Of a stretch of DNA of 61,200 nt, positions 45,276 through 53,716 are shown one piece after another. This stretch comes from Gallionella sp. (GTDB taxonomy: Bacteria; Pseudomonadota; Gammaproteobacteria; Burkholderiales; Gallionellaceae), in contig JADGRL010000014.1 in NCBI GenBank assembly GCA_017880865.1, positions 1-61,200 of the forward strand. The letters run 5' to 3'. A program made the translations under genes and the position numbers. How positions within the stretch are numbered: the stretch's first letter is position 1; every line of letters begins with the position of its first letter. The notes under the pieces are model-generated. The model saw only the letters and a program-made list of their open reading frames with translations, was not told where the DNA came from and made no database searches.

Positions 45276-47864
45276 ATGACCACCGCCGCACAAAACGAAA
45301 AACACACGCCGATGATGCAGCAGTATTTGCGCATCAAGGCCGAACATCCCGACATGTTGCTGTTCTACCGGATGGGGGATTTCTACGAGCTGTTCCATGA
45401 GGATGCGGCGCGCGCGGCCAAGCTGCTCGACATCACGTTGACCCAGCGCGGCGCGTCCAACGGCAAGCCGATCAAGATGGCGGGCGTGCCGTATCACGCC
45501 GCCGAACAATATCTGGCGCGCTTGGTGAAGCTGGGCGAGTCGATTGCAATTTGTGAACAGATCGGCGACCCAGCCACCAGCAAAGGCCCGGTGGATCGAA
45601 AAGTGGTGCGCATCGTCACGCCCGGCACGCTGACCGATTCAGCTCTCTTGGAAGAGAAGCGCGACAGCCTGCTGTTGGCCCTGCACGAACATCGCGGCAA
45701 GCTCGGGATGGCCTGGATGAATCTGGCTTCGGGGCAATTTTTCGTGTGCGAGACCGCGTTTGATAATCTGAGCGCAGAACTGGAACGCCTGCAACCCTCT
45801 GAAATTCTGCATGCGGAAGACGCTCGTCCGCAAGCCAACAACCACGCGTCTCTGAAGACACTGCCCGACTGGCACTTTGATCTGGAAACATCGCGGCGCG
45901 CGCTGTGCCAGCAGTTTTCCACGCTCGACCTGGCCGGATTCGGTTGCGATGATTTCAGCGTGGGGCTGGAAGCCGCCGGTGCGTTGCTCGGCTACGCGAA
46001 GCTCACCCAAGGCCAAGCCATCAACCACATCCGCAGCTTGCAGGTATACAGCGCGGAGCGATACGTGCGCATGGATGCCGCCACTCGCCGCAACCTGGAA
46101 ATCACCCAGACCCTGCGCGGCGAACCCGCCCCGACGCTGCTGTCGCTGCTAGACACCTGCGCTACCAACATGGGCAGCCGATTGTTGGGTCACTGGCTAC
46201 ATCATCCGCTGCGCGAGCGCGCCACCCTCAGAGACCGACTGGATGCGGTCGAACAACTTAAAGCCCCCCCTCTCCCCTGCCCTCTCCCGCAAGGGGAGAG
46301 GGAGCCTTACCGGAGTGTGCACGAACATCTCAAACCCTGCGTGGACGTGGAGCGCATCACCGCGCGCATCGCCTTGCGCAGCGCGCGTCCGCGCGATCTG
46401 TCCGGTTTGCGCGACACGCTGATGACCCTGCCGCAATTGCATGCCGCGCTGGCCGCCTGCGATACACCGCTCATTGAAGCGCTGGCCGACGCACTGCAAG
46501 CCCATGCGCAGCTGGTCTCCACATTGCAACTCTCGCTGAAAGCCGAACCTTCCTCCGTGTTGCGCGAAGGTGGCGTGATCGCCGACGGCTTCGATGCCGA
46601 TCTGGACGAACTGCGCGGCATCCAGACCAACTGCGGCGACTTCCTGCTGGCGCTGGAAGCTCGCGAACGCGCGCGTTCCGGCATCACCACGCTGAAAGTG
46701 GAATACAATCGCGTGCACGGTTTCTACATCGAGGTGAGCCAGGCGCAATCCGTCAACGTGCCGGACGACTACCGCCGCCGCCAGACGCTGAAGAACGCTG
46801 AGCGCTACATCACGCCTGAACTGAAAGCCTTCGAGGACAAGGCGCTGTCGGCCAACGACCGCGCACTGGCGCGCGAGAAACTGCTTTACGAACAACTGCT
46901 GGATCAATTAGCTCCGCACATCCCGCAACTGCAATGCATCGCCGCCGCCATCGCCGAACTCGATGTGCTCGCCACGTTTGCCGAGCGCGCCGCCACGCTG
47001 AATTTCAGCGCGCCGCAATTCGTCGACGAAGCCGTCCTGAAAATAACCAAGGGACGGCATCCGGTCGTGGAAGCGCAAGTCGAGCAATTCATTTCGAACG
47101 ACACCGACCTGCACGACGCGCGCCAGATGCTGCTGATCACCGGCCCCAACATGGGCGGCAAATCCACCTACATGCGCCAGGTCGCACTCATCGCGCTGCT
47201 CGCGCATGTCGGCAGCTTCGTTCCGGCGCAGCAAGCGGTGCTTGGCGATATCGACCAGATCTTCACGCGCATCGGCGCATCCGATGACCTGGCCAGCGGG
47301 CGTTCCACCTTCATGGTCGAAATGACCGAGGCCGCCAACATCCTGCACAACGCTACCGAAAAGAGTCTGGTGCTGGTGGACGAGATCGGGCGCGGCACCT
47401 CCACCTTCGACGGCCTCGCCCTCGCCTACGCCATCGCCCGTCACCTGCTGGAAACCAACCGCAGCTACACCCTGTTCGCCACGCACTACTTCGAACTCAC
47501 GCGCCTGAACGAAGAATTCCAGCAACTCGCCAACGTGCATCTGTCCGCGATCGAGCACCAGCACAGCATCGTGTTCCTGCATAGCGTTCTTGAGGGCGCC
47601 GCCAGCCAGAGCTACGGCCTGCAAGTCGCAGCTCTCGCAGGCGTGCCGAACAGCGTCATACGCACCGCGAAAAAACAACTGCGCGCGCTGGAGCAGAACA
47701 GCGCCGCGCAGAGTCCGCAAGGGGATTTGTTCGACCACAAGGTTGTCGAGATCGAAGAAGCGGAAGAGCATCCGCTGTTGCAAGCGCTACGTGAATTGCA
47801 GCCGGACGAGATGAGCCCGAAGGAAGCGTTGGAGAGGATTTATCAGTTGAAGAAGCTGGTGTAG
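45276..47864 (+). CDS. mutS: DNA mismatch repair protein MutS
   Basis: The 862-residue protein contains the mismatch-wedge motif with F36 and E38 (MGDFYELF), connector, lever and clamp domains, Walker [26 protein letters not shown] and the ATPase His loop [11 protein letters not shown]. The C-terminal tail ends [19 protein letters not shown], as for tetramer-forming MutS. Within the lever region (about residues 328-345) there is an in-frame block ([14 protein letters not shown]) encoded by a hairpin repeat that is not part of MutS consensus; it falls between LDAVEQL and VHEHLKP, a surface linker, so function is probably retained. Confidence 0.97.
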   Translation: MTTAAQNEKHTPMMQQYLRIKAEHPDMLLFYRMGDFYELFHEDAARAAKLLDITLTQRGASNGKPIKMAGVPYHAAEQYLARLVKLGESIAICEQIGDPATSKGPVDRKVVRIVTPGTLTDSALLEEKRDSLLLALHEHRGKLGMAWMNLASGQFFVCETAFDNLSAELERLQPSEILHAEDARPQANNHASLKTLPDWHFDLETSRRALCQQFSTLDLAGFGCDDFSVGLEAAGALLGYAKLTQGQAINHIRSLQVYSAERYVRMDAATRRNLEITQTLRGEPAPTLLSLLDTCATNMGSRLLGHWLHHPLRERATLRDRLDAVEQLKAPPLPCPLPQGEREPYRSVHEHLKPCVDVERITARIALRSARPRDLSGLRDTLMTLPQLHAALAACDTPLIEALADALQAHAQLVSTLQLSLKAEPSSVLREGGVIADGFDADLDELRGIQTNCGDFLLALEARERARSGITTLKVEYNRVHGFYIEVSQAQSVNVPDDYRRRQTLKNAERYITPELKAFEDKALSANDRALAREKLLYEQLLDQLAPHIPQLQCIAAAIAELDVLATFAERAATLNFSAPQFVDEAVLKITKGRHPVVEAQVEQFISNDTDLHDARQMLLITGPNMGGKSTYMRQVALIALLAHVGSFVPAQQAVLGDIDQIFTRIGASDDLASGRSTFMVEMTEAANILHNATEKSLVLVDEIGRGTSTFDGLALAYAIARHLLETNRSYTLFATHYFELTRLNEEFQQLANVHLSAIEHQHSIVFLHSVLEGAASQSYGLQVAALAGVPNSVIRTAKKQLRALEQNSAAQSPQGDLFDHKVVEIEEAEEHPLLQALRELQPDEMSPKEALERIYQLKKLV
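46280..46302. repeat. Hairpin repeat inserted in frame in mutS
   Basis: CCCTCTCCC and GGGAGAGGG flank a short GCAAG loop, a perfect 9-bp stem, preceded by a similar C/T-rich stretch from 46266. This C/T-rich, GCAA-loop form is one I associate with dispersed repeats in many bacterial genomes. Here it encodes [12 protein letters not shown] inside MutS. Confidence 0.7.
47800..47864. repeat. mutS 3' tail, resident copy of a duplicated 65-bp segment
   Basis: Last 65 bases of mutS including the stop. A diverged copy occupies 48204-48268, aligned without gaps with 52 of 65 bases identical. Identical phase and length show that the second copy also once encoded a MutS C-terminus. Confidence 0.8.
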
Positions 47865-47930
47865 GTATCCAGCCACAACTATTTTCCATTCAGTCTTTGC
47901 CGTAGAATACCCAGACACAAGGAGAACATC

Positions 47931-48161
47931 ATGGGACAAGCACTGCATGCATTGGGCATAGACAGCATGAGCGTCGAAGATCGCATCGACCTTGTGCAAG
48001 ACATCTGGGACTCCATAGCCATCGAAGCAGGCTTACTTCCACCCAGCGCATCGGAAAAAGCAGAACTGGATCGCCGTCTCGCCGAGGATGACGCAACGCC
48101 AAACGATGCCGTTGCCTGGGAAACCATCAAAGCCGAAGCTCAAGCACGCTGGCAGCGATAA
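47931..48161 (+). CDS. Addiction-module antitoxin
   Basis: The 76-residue acidic protein matches the small addiction-module antitoxin family that pairs with RelE/ParE-type toxins: ALGIDSMSVEDRIDLVQDIWDSIAIEAG near the N-terminus and a C-terminal tail RRLAEDDATPNDAVAWETIKAEAQARW. A GGAGAAC ribosome site precedes it. The toxin reading frame that overlaps its stop (TAATG) ends after 14 codons, so the antitoxin is now an orphan. It sits between two mutS tails. Confidence 0.83.
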   Translation: MGQALHALGIDSMSVEDRIDLVQDIWDSIAIEAGLLPPSASEKAELDRRLAEDDATPNDAVAWETIKAEAQARWQR

Positions 48162-48205
48162 TGCGGCCAGTCATCTTCCGCAGACAGGCGAGATGTGAGT
48201 GGTAG
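48161..48205 (+). pseudogene. Truncated ParE/RelE-type toxin (14-codon stub)
   Basis: An ATG overlapping the antitoxin stop opens MRPVIFRRQARCEW and then TAG. The first residues have the ParE/RelE toxin N-terminal style (RPVIFRRQAR), whose families run about 95 residues. The TAG arises where the second mutS-tail copy begins (48204), so the toxin was cut by the event that created this junction. Confidence 0.68.
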
Positions 48206-48268
48206 CCGGACGAATTGATCCAGATAGATGCGTTGGAGAAGCTGAATCAGTTGAAGACGCTGGTATAG
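48204..48268. repeat. Diverged second copy of the mutS 3' tail
   Basis: It translates as PDELIQIDALEKLNQLKTLV and a stop, against [20 protein letters not shown] in MutS. Substitutions are in many codons, more than expected for a recent duplication, so it could derive from a related donor's mutS or be an old duplicate. Confidence 0.8.
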
Positions 48269-48342
48269 CAAAACATCCCAAAATAATTCAACTCCGGTAA
48301 CATTGACCCCACCGCTTAACAGCAGTCCACCCGGGCATTCCT

Positions 48343-50034
48343 ATGCAATGTGTCAATTCATTCTTGGGCATCTGTTTCGTTCCCGTTACTTCGACGGCGA
48401 GCATATTTGGGTTCAAGGATTTCATCGCCGCACTTGCTTTGCTCATTATCATCTACACGATATCCGATGTGCGATATCGGTTCCGCATAGCTGTCTCGCC
48501 CACACCGCTTTACAAGATCAGTTATTGGCTCATTAGCCTAATTGGATTTGGAACATTGCTAACCGATATTTGGATTGGCGAGAAATGGCTCGTACCAGAC
48601 AACCTTATCACCGCAACAATCTGGCAAGGGATTTTAGCTGCACTATTTCTCGGGCTGGTTATCACATGGATGCACTACGCGTTCATCAAACCGACGACCT
48701 TCGGACGCAATAACTACAAGCAGTACGCACAGGAACTTTATCGCATTGTGTTGAAAGGATCGGAGACCGAACTCCCGATCATCGCGCATGAACTCGCATA
48801 CTCCGCCGAGTCACTGATTATATTCGCCGCAGGATTGAACAAGATTAAGACTGAGGCAAAAGGAGAGCTGAAGCCATGCGCCGAAGGTTACGCAAACGAT
48901 ATGTTGCTGCTTATCGCCAACCGCAAGCTTTGTCGGCACATTGTGGCTTCCTCGCCTATAACGGCAATTCGATTTCTCGATGCTGTCGCCGAGTCAAAGA
49001 CATACCATGTGCCCATTGGCTTATTTGCGAAAAACATATCTACGGAGGCGATTCAAAATAGAGACTCCAATTTGTACCATGAGGACGAAGGCTATAACTC
49101 AGGCCTGCTCGGCTACACCAGACCACTTAGCCAAGCCCTTTATGGAAACTACGCGCTGGTGGAAGCGCTTCAAAATAATTCGCCGCTCGATATCCATTAC
49201 AAGTCAGTTTGGGCTTGGGACACGGATCAGTTTGAGACTTATTGTCGCGCTGTGCAGATGACGCTCAAGAGCTACTTGGATGGCGGCCATTGGGGCCAGC
49301 ATTCCTACGTCTTGACTAGGGCGCTGAGCGATATTCAGGAAACCACCTGTCGCGCAATCTGGGATATCAAGAAATCTGACGACGACTACCTTGGCGACGC
49401 ATGGCATCGCCTCAATGCGGGCGTCGATTTCATCAAAGATAGCATCAATGCGATTGGCGAACTGGAGCCTCAGCCGGAGGCGCGTACCTTGCGCATTCAC
49501 CATCGTGAACGCAATCGACTTAGGAACGAAGACTTTTACGACAGGCTCGCCGAGGCCATGTTTGAAATCATACATTCTGCGGCTTACATTGACGGTCCGC
49601 CCGACAAAGCATGGAGTATCCATCACAATTCCGTATGGGGTGATTTTTTCGGGCTCAGCAGCGAGGGGCGGGCATGGAAGATCGTTCAGTTCAAGCTGCG
49701 GCGGCTACTTTATGATGAGATACGGGGCCTCAAATCTCTGCCAGACTATAAAAAGGCACGCTTGCTGGGAATCTGTTTGAACGTCATGGGCCTGAAGCTG
49801 GGAAAACGCTCAGGCTACGGTCGAGATTATGCAGCCCTTAAAGCTGCGATGCTGGCATGGACGCAGAGGAACTATCTGCACCTGCGACAAGTAAACGCAG
49901 AGATCGCAGATGCCTGCCTAATTGGAAGCATTACTTTCGATGCTGAGCAATCACGGCTCGTCAAGACCTACGCGAAGGGGCTGCGACCAGAACCGGACAG
50001 AGAGTACTTGCTACTTCAGCAACAGGCGGATTAA
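48343..50034 (+). CDS. Orphan membrane protein of unknown function
   Basis: The 563-residue product has three hydrophobic helices near the N-terminus (about 26-40, 58-76 and 95-115: FIAALALLIIIYTI, ISYWLISLIGFGTLL, GILAALFLGLVITWMHYAF) and then about 440 hydrophilic, mainly helical residues with no motif I can assign. The region between the second and third helix includes a DIWIGEKW segment. There is no convincing ribosome site at 48343 and no better start. It stands alone between a truncated toxin-antitoxin module and a ccdAB pair, in less GC-rich DNA than the housekeeping genes. The membrane-anchored, large cytosolic layout in an accessory setting could fit a defence or stress role, but this is speculation. 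Confidence 0.75.
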   Translation: MQCVNSFLGICFVPVTSTASIFGFKDFIAALALLIIIYTISDVRYRFRIAVSPTPLYKISYWLISLIGFGTLLTDIWIGEKWLVPDNLITATIWQGILAALFLGLVITWMHYAFIKPTTFGRNNYKQYAQELYRIVLKGSETELPIIAHELAYSAESLIIFAAGLNKIKTEAKGELKPCAEGYANDMLLLIANRKLCRHIVASSPITAIRFLDAVAESKTYHVPIGLFAKNISTEAIQNRDSNLYHEDEGYNSGLLGYTRPLSQALYGNYALVEALQNNSPLDIHYKSVWAWDTDQFETYCRAVQMTLKSYLDGGHWGQHSYVLTRALSDIQETTCRAIWDIKKSDDDYLGDAWHRLNAGVDFIKDSINAIGELEPQPEARTLRIHHRERNRLRNEDFYDRLAEAMFEIIHSAAYIDGPPDKAWSIHHNSVWGDFFGLSSEGRAWKIVQFKLRRLLYDEIRGLKSLPDYKKARLLGICLNVMGLKLGKRSGYGRDYAALKAAMLAWTQRNYLHLRQVNAEIADACLIGSITFDAEQSRLVKTYAKGLRPEPDREYLLLQQQAD

Positions 50035-50066
50035 AGGCTAAAGGGGTCAGGTTCGATTTATTTCAG

Positions 50067-50396
50067 TTAAGCCCATGCCCTTGTCAGCAACTCATCCATC
50101 GCGCCTGTGATGCGGTCGCCTTCTTGTGCAAGCGTCGCCACCTTTTCGCCCAACTGGTCAACAGCGACTGATACGATCTCCAGCGGATGCAGCACCACCT
50201 TTATCCCTTTAACCGTGAACACGGGATTGAGCGGTGAGTCGTCGAATGCAGCAGTACGGTCAAGGCTGCTGCGGCGCACCAGCGGAACCACGACACGGCG
50301 GCGGTAGCTGTCATACAGGGACGACTGAACCACAACCACGAATGGAATTGTTTCGCGTTGTTTGCCGATATTCCAATGGACGTCAAACTGCGCCAT
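50067..50396 (-). CDS. ccdB: CcdB-family toxin
   Basis: The 109-residue protein fits the CcdB gyrase-poison family: MAQFDVHWNIG, YRRRVVVPLVRRSSLDRTA, LNPVFTVKGIKVVLHPLEIVSVAVDQLG, and the C-terminal helix with AMDELLTRAWA; classical CcdB ends with the gyrase-contacting Trp-Gly-Ile, here WA, so gyrase binding is uncertain. Its start overlaps the antitoxin stop (TAATG), the usual coupling of antitoxin before toxin. Confidence 0.87.
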   Translation of the reverse strand: MAQFDVHWNIGKQRETIPFVVVVQSSLYDSYRRRVVVPLVRRSSLDRTAAFDDSPLNPVFTVKGIKVVLHPLEIVSVAVDQLGEKVATLAQEGDRITGAMDELLTRAWA

Positions 50397-50647
50397 TACA
50401 GCGTCGAGTGCTCATCGGCAAACGAGCCGGATCGTTCGTTAAACGCATTCCACGCCTGTGCTGCCGCGTCGGCGTTATGCAGCTTCTCTTGCCGGGCGTT
50501 GTTCTGCTTCACCACGTAATCTGATAAAAGTTGCTCGACCACACCGGAAAGGTTGGTCGTCATGCCTTTTGCCTGAGACACCAAGTCTTCATTGAGCGTG
50601 AGATTGACGGCGCGCTTACGCGCTTGATTGCTTTGCATGGATTTCAT
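50396..50647 (-). CDS. ccdA: CcdA-family antitoxin
   Basis: The product of about 83 residues has an N-terminal ribbon-helix-helix-type DNA-binding segment (RKRAVNLTLNEDLVSQAKGM) and a C-terminal toxin-binding tail ending WNAFNERSGSFADEHSTL, as in CcdA. AGGAGG six bases before the ATG at 50647 fixes the start; the longer frame was rejected. It should neutralise CcdB and repress its own promoter. Confidence 0.9.
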   Translation of the reverse strand: MKSMQSNQARKRAVNLTLNEDLVSQAKGMTTNLSGVVEQLLSDYVVKQNNARQEKLHNADAAAQAWNAFNERSGSFADEHSTL

Positions 50648-50660
50648 GGGGAACCTCCTG

Positions 50661-50677
50661 TGCGCATAGTATGCGCA
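50661..50677. promoter_or_regulatory. Perfect palindromic operator of ccdAB
   Basis: TGCGCATA-G-TATGCGCA is a 17-bp perfect palindrome located 14 bases upstream of the ccdA ATG. It overlaps the predicted -10 box, so CcdA or the CcdAB complex bound here would block transcription. Confidence 0.75.
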
Positions 50678-50694
50678 TTGCCGTAATTTGTGAA
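50666..50694 (-). promoter_or_regulatory. Predicted ccdAB promoter
   Basis: On the minus strand TTCACA (50689-50694) and TACTAT (50666-50671) are separated by 17 bases: five of six and four of six consensus matches. The -10 lies inside the palindrome. Confidence 0.5.
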
Positions 50695-50818
50695 GTGTAC
50701 AATAATCGAAAATGTACCGCGTTTCAAAACTACCCTTCCCTCGCAATAATCAAAGCCAAGTTTCAAGTCAGGCGTTGCGCTTCAAATTTGAATTCGCGCT
50801 ATGGTCTTGTGTCGTGGG

Positions 50819-51736
50819 TCAGGATTTCAATCCGACAATTTCATACAGCTTGTATCTGCCGCTCTTCCCCTCCAGCGCGGTATCGGCGAACTCACGGCCC
50901 ACAAGGGCCTGTTGCCGAATCTCATCGTATGCATGTTCGGATACCAGCAATCGCGTCCCATATTCCTTGTTGGCCTGCTCGATGCGGCTGGCAAAATTGA
51001 CCGCATCCCCGATGGCCGTCATCCTCGACGCATCTTTGGCGCCGATGCTGCCGAGCACGACCTCTCCGTAATGCACGCCGACACCGATCTGAAAGCTCAT
51101 CGCGTAACTGTTTTCCAGATAGGCCCTGAATTGTTCGACAGCGTCGAGCATTTCCAACCCGGCCCTGACGGCTCTGAGCGTGGGCTCATGTGCATCGTCG
51201 ACACCAAATAACGCCATCAGGCCATCGCCCATGTAATTGTCGATATACCCGCCGTTGTGGTCGATCACCTTGCCCATTTGATCGAAATAGCGGTTCAGCA
51301 CATGGATGACATCGTAGGGGGGCAAGGACTCGGCAAAAGCCGTGAAATTGCGGATATCGGCAAACAGTATGGCGATCTTTTTTTCTTTCCCGGCAGCGAT
51401 GGGGGTCTTGTCCGGCGTCAATTGGCTGGTGAGTTCCACGTCTGCCGCATCCAGCACCAGGCGACGCAAAGTCACATGACCCTTGATTGAAGTCTGGCAG
51501 GCCAGACGAATCTGCGGACTGAAGTGCAGGCGATCAGCGAGTCCCAGCTCGCTTCTATTGCGCGAGGAGCAGTGCTCCAGCCCATCCAGAATGATGACGC
51601 GACAGGTCGAGCAACGTCCATTGCCACCACATACGTGCGTGTGAGGGATTCCGAGTCGCAAGGAAGTCTGGAGGATGGTTTCGCCCTCCTTCGCTTCGAC
51701 GCTCTTGTTGTCCGGCATGTATGTGATGGTAGGCAA
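50819..51736 (-). CDS. Ferredoxin-domain adenylate/guanylate cyclase fusion
   Basis: The 305-residue protein joins a plant-type [2Fe-2S] ferredoxin domain (1-95; ligands C36, C42, C45, C80 in CGGNGRCSTC and RLAC) to a class III cyclase domain (about 118-290). Metal Asp residues are D127 (LFADIRNFT) and D171 (YMGDG); the transition-state pair is N247 and R251. The usual purine-specifying Lys is Asn (N167), with T240 at the partner site, so nucleotide choice is uncertain. The architecture suggests redox-controlled cyclic nucleotide synthesis in the cytoplasm. It is monocistronic by position. Confidence 0.9.
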   Translation of the reverse strand: MPTITYMPDNKSVEAKEGETILQTSLRLGIPHTHVCGGNGRCSTCRVIILDGLEHCSSRNRSELGLADRLHFSPQIRLACQTSIKGHVTLRRLVLDAADVELTSQLTPDKTPIAAGKEKKIAILFADIRNFTAFAESLPPYDVIHVLNRYFDQMGKVIDHNGGYIDNYMGDGLMALFGVDDAHEPTLRAVRAGLEMLDAVEQFRAYLENSYAMSFQIGVGVHYGEVVLGSIGAKDASRMTAIGDAVNFASRIEQANKEYGTRLLVSEHAYDEIRQQALVGREFADTALEGKSGRYKLYEIVGLKS

Positions 51737-51828
51737 GGCAATAATGACCCTGTTTGTTTTGGTGCAGTCTAGCGAATCAAGGAGCTCATAAAAAGGACCC
51801 AGTTCGAATGATTTAGGTTATGCCGGAG

Positions 51829-52584
51829 CTATGGTTGCATGCTGACTGGTTCTGAAGGTTGAGTGGTGCCTGCGGGCGATGGGGCCGAGGTATTTGACTT
51901 GACCATCGGCACAACAAGCGGGGCCACGGGTCTGCTTGCCGCGGGCTGCGCGGCGGCCTTCGTGGCCGTAGGTGTCGCAACGATCGGTGCTTCCGGCTGG
52001 AGCGGAGCTGACAGTTTGGGGATTGGTGGCCTGTCCGTTTGATTCATTGATGAGTCGTTGTTTGTAGCTGGTGACTTGGTCTGCGAACGGCTTGCGATCA
52101 ACGTTTGAGCCGTCTCCGGTTTCGCAACCATTTGCCCGACTGCCTTCAAACCAATGGGTTGTTGCGGCGCGCTGCTCCGGCTAGTCGCCGGGTTGTTGAT
52201 TCCGATTTGTGAAGGCGTGCTCGGTTTGCTCGCCACTGATGGCTGGGTGGCAAGATGAGGAAGGTATTCAGGTTGAAAAACGGGTTCACTTACCCGTATC
52301 CTTGCGCTCAAGGGGAGTGGCGGAGCTGCACTGTGCAACAGTTCGGTTTGTTGATATGTGATCCATCCCTGCCAGACTGCGGCAGCTATCGCAGTCACGG
52401 CGAGCGCCGTCAGCAACCCTGCGCGAATATTTTTATCCTGTTCGCGGATGACGCGAACCTTGGCCCGTCCGAACATCGTATGAATGATTTTCGCCTCGCC
52501 GATGTCTGTCCACACGCCCGGCTGCGCCCTGATTGCCAGCAATTGACGGTCTGGAATATCGTACTGGCTGATCTCTTGCCCCAT
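51829..52584 (-). CDS. Single-pass membrane protein with Pro/Ala/Ser-rich tail
   Basis: From the ATG at 52584 (GGGGGCGG ribosome site) the product has about 251 residues: a short cytosolic segment (MGQEISQYDIPDRQ to about 50), one membrane helix (about 55-75, AGLLTALAVTAIAAAVWQGW), then a long low-complexity region of Pro, Ala, Ser, Thr and Gln. No enzyme motif or family is recognised. The layout resembles periplasm-spanning tethers. It is divergent from the GpsA-like gene. Confidence 0.6.
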   Translation of the reverse strand: MGQEISQYDIPDRQLLAIRAQPGVWTDIGEAKIIHTMFGRAKVRVIREQDKNIRAGLLTALAVTAIAAAVWQGWITYQQTELLHSAAPPLPLSARIRVSEPVFQPEYLPHLATQPSVASKPSTPSQIGINNPATSRSSAPQQPIGLKAVGQMVAKPETAQTLIASRSQTKSPATNNDSSMNQTDRPPIPKLSAPLQPEAPIVATPTATKAAAQPAASRPVAPLVVPMVKSNTSAPSPAGTTQPSEPVSMQP

Positions 52585-52767
52585 TTTTACCGCCCCCTGA
52601 ATATTGCAGTTCGACTGCCGCATCATAGCAAGTAATAGCCGGGTTGCAACCGCATGCCAACGCGCGGCCTGGCGCAAAACAGGCCTGGGTCGAGTCGTAA
52701 CGAGAGCTCATGCAAAGCCTGCGCTTTGATTTATGATGTCGTTCATCTTCTGCAATGAGGTACAGGA

Positions 52768-53682
52768 ATGAAGCAACGCGTATTGATTCTTGGCTATGGC
52801 AAGATGGGACATGCCATGGAGTATCTATTGTCCGCGCGACACGATGTCCGGATCTGGAACATGGGGGTCGTGGTCAAGGGCATTCATGCGACGCTGGAGG
52901 ATGCGGTCGCAGATGCTCAGGTAATCCTGTTCTGCCTGCCGGTGAATCCGCACCATGAGATTGCCAGCCGCATCGAACCGTATCTGGCACAGGGCAGCGT
53001 GTGCCTGAGTATCGCCAAGGGACTGGATGAATCGGGGCGGACGGCGGCCCAAGTTTTTGAATCCCTGTTTTCGCCCAAGCATCACTACGGGGTGATCTAT
53101 GGGCCGATGATCTCGGAGGAGATCAGGACTGGACGGCATGCCTTTGCCGATGTGGTGTTGTCCGACGCGGCGGATTTCGAGGTGATGCACAGCCTGTTCC
53201 GGGGCAGCACGCTGGTGTACCAACAGGCATCTGACATGCACGGCAGGAGCTGGTCGGTGATCCTGAAAAATGTGTATGCGATCCTGTTCGGTGTCTCGGA
53301 TGAGCTGCATCTGGGTGACAACATGCGCGGGCATCTGATGGTCGCCGCAATATCGGAATTGTCCGGCATCGTGCAATCGTTCGGCGGTCAGGCGCACACG
53401 CCATACAGCTATGCCGGCCTAGGCGATCTGTTGACGACAGCCACCAGCGAAGATTCGCACCACCACCTGCTCGGCCGGCAACTGGTGCGCGGCGAGTGGC
53501 AGGACATCTCGGGCGAAGGCGTGCATACCCTGCTGATGGTGGATAAATTTCACGTGTTCGACTGGCGCGCCTATCCGCTGTTCTCATTGGCGCACTATAT
53601 TGTCACTCAGCCTGCTACGCTGCGCGAACGGGTGGAGGATTATCTGCAGCAGCTGCGTGAGACGGAGAGTTGTGCGATATGA
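52768..53682 (+). CDS. GpsA-like NAD(P)H-dependent glycerol-3-phosphate dehydrogenase
   Basis: The 304-residue protein has a Rossmann NAD-binding start (RVLILGYGKMGHAMEYLL), LFCLPVNPHHEI, the catalytic Lys region in SVILKNVYAILFG, and the C-terminal signature SYAGLGDLLTTATS. It is somewhat shorter than canonical GpsA (about 330), with a modified first glycine motif (GYGKMG), so a related dehydrogenase is possible. It would make sn-glycerol 3-phosphate for phospholipids. A glycosyltransferase-like gene follows 34 bases later. Confidence 0.83.
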   Translation: MKQRVLILGYGKMGHAMEYLLSARHDVRIWNMGVVVKGIHATLEDAVADAQVILFCLPVNPHHEIASRIEPYLAQGSVCLSIAKGLDESGRTAAQVFESLFSPKHHYGVIYGPMISEEIRTGRHAFADVVLSDAADFEVMHSLFRGSTLVYQQASDMHGRSWSVILKNVYAILFGVSDELHLGDNMRGHLMVAAISELSGIVQSFGGQAHTPYSYAGLGDLLTTATSEDSHHHLLGRQLVRGEWQDISGEGVHTLLMVDKFHVFDWRAYPLFSLAHYIVTQPATLRERVEDYLQQLRETESCAI

Positions 53683-53716
53683 AATTGATATGGCATAACT
53701 TTCAATAAATCACAAA

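Noticed and set aside
48304-50049. Inverted TGACCCC / GGGGTCA heptamers around the orphan membrane protein as element ends
   Set aside because: Seven bases is too short to separate from chance; the tail around 50040 resembles common intergenic sequence.
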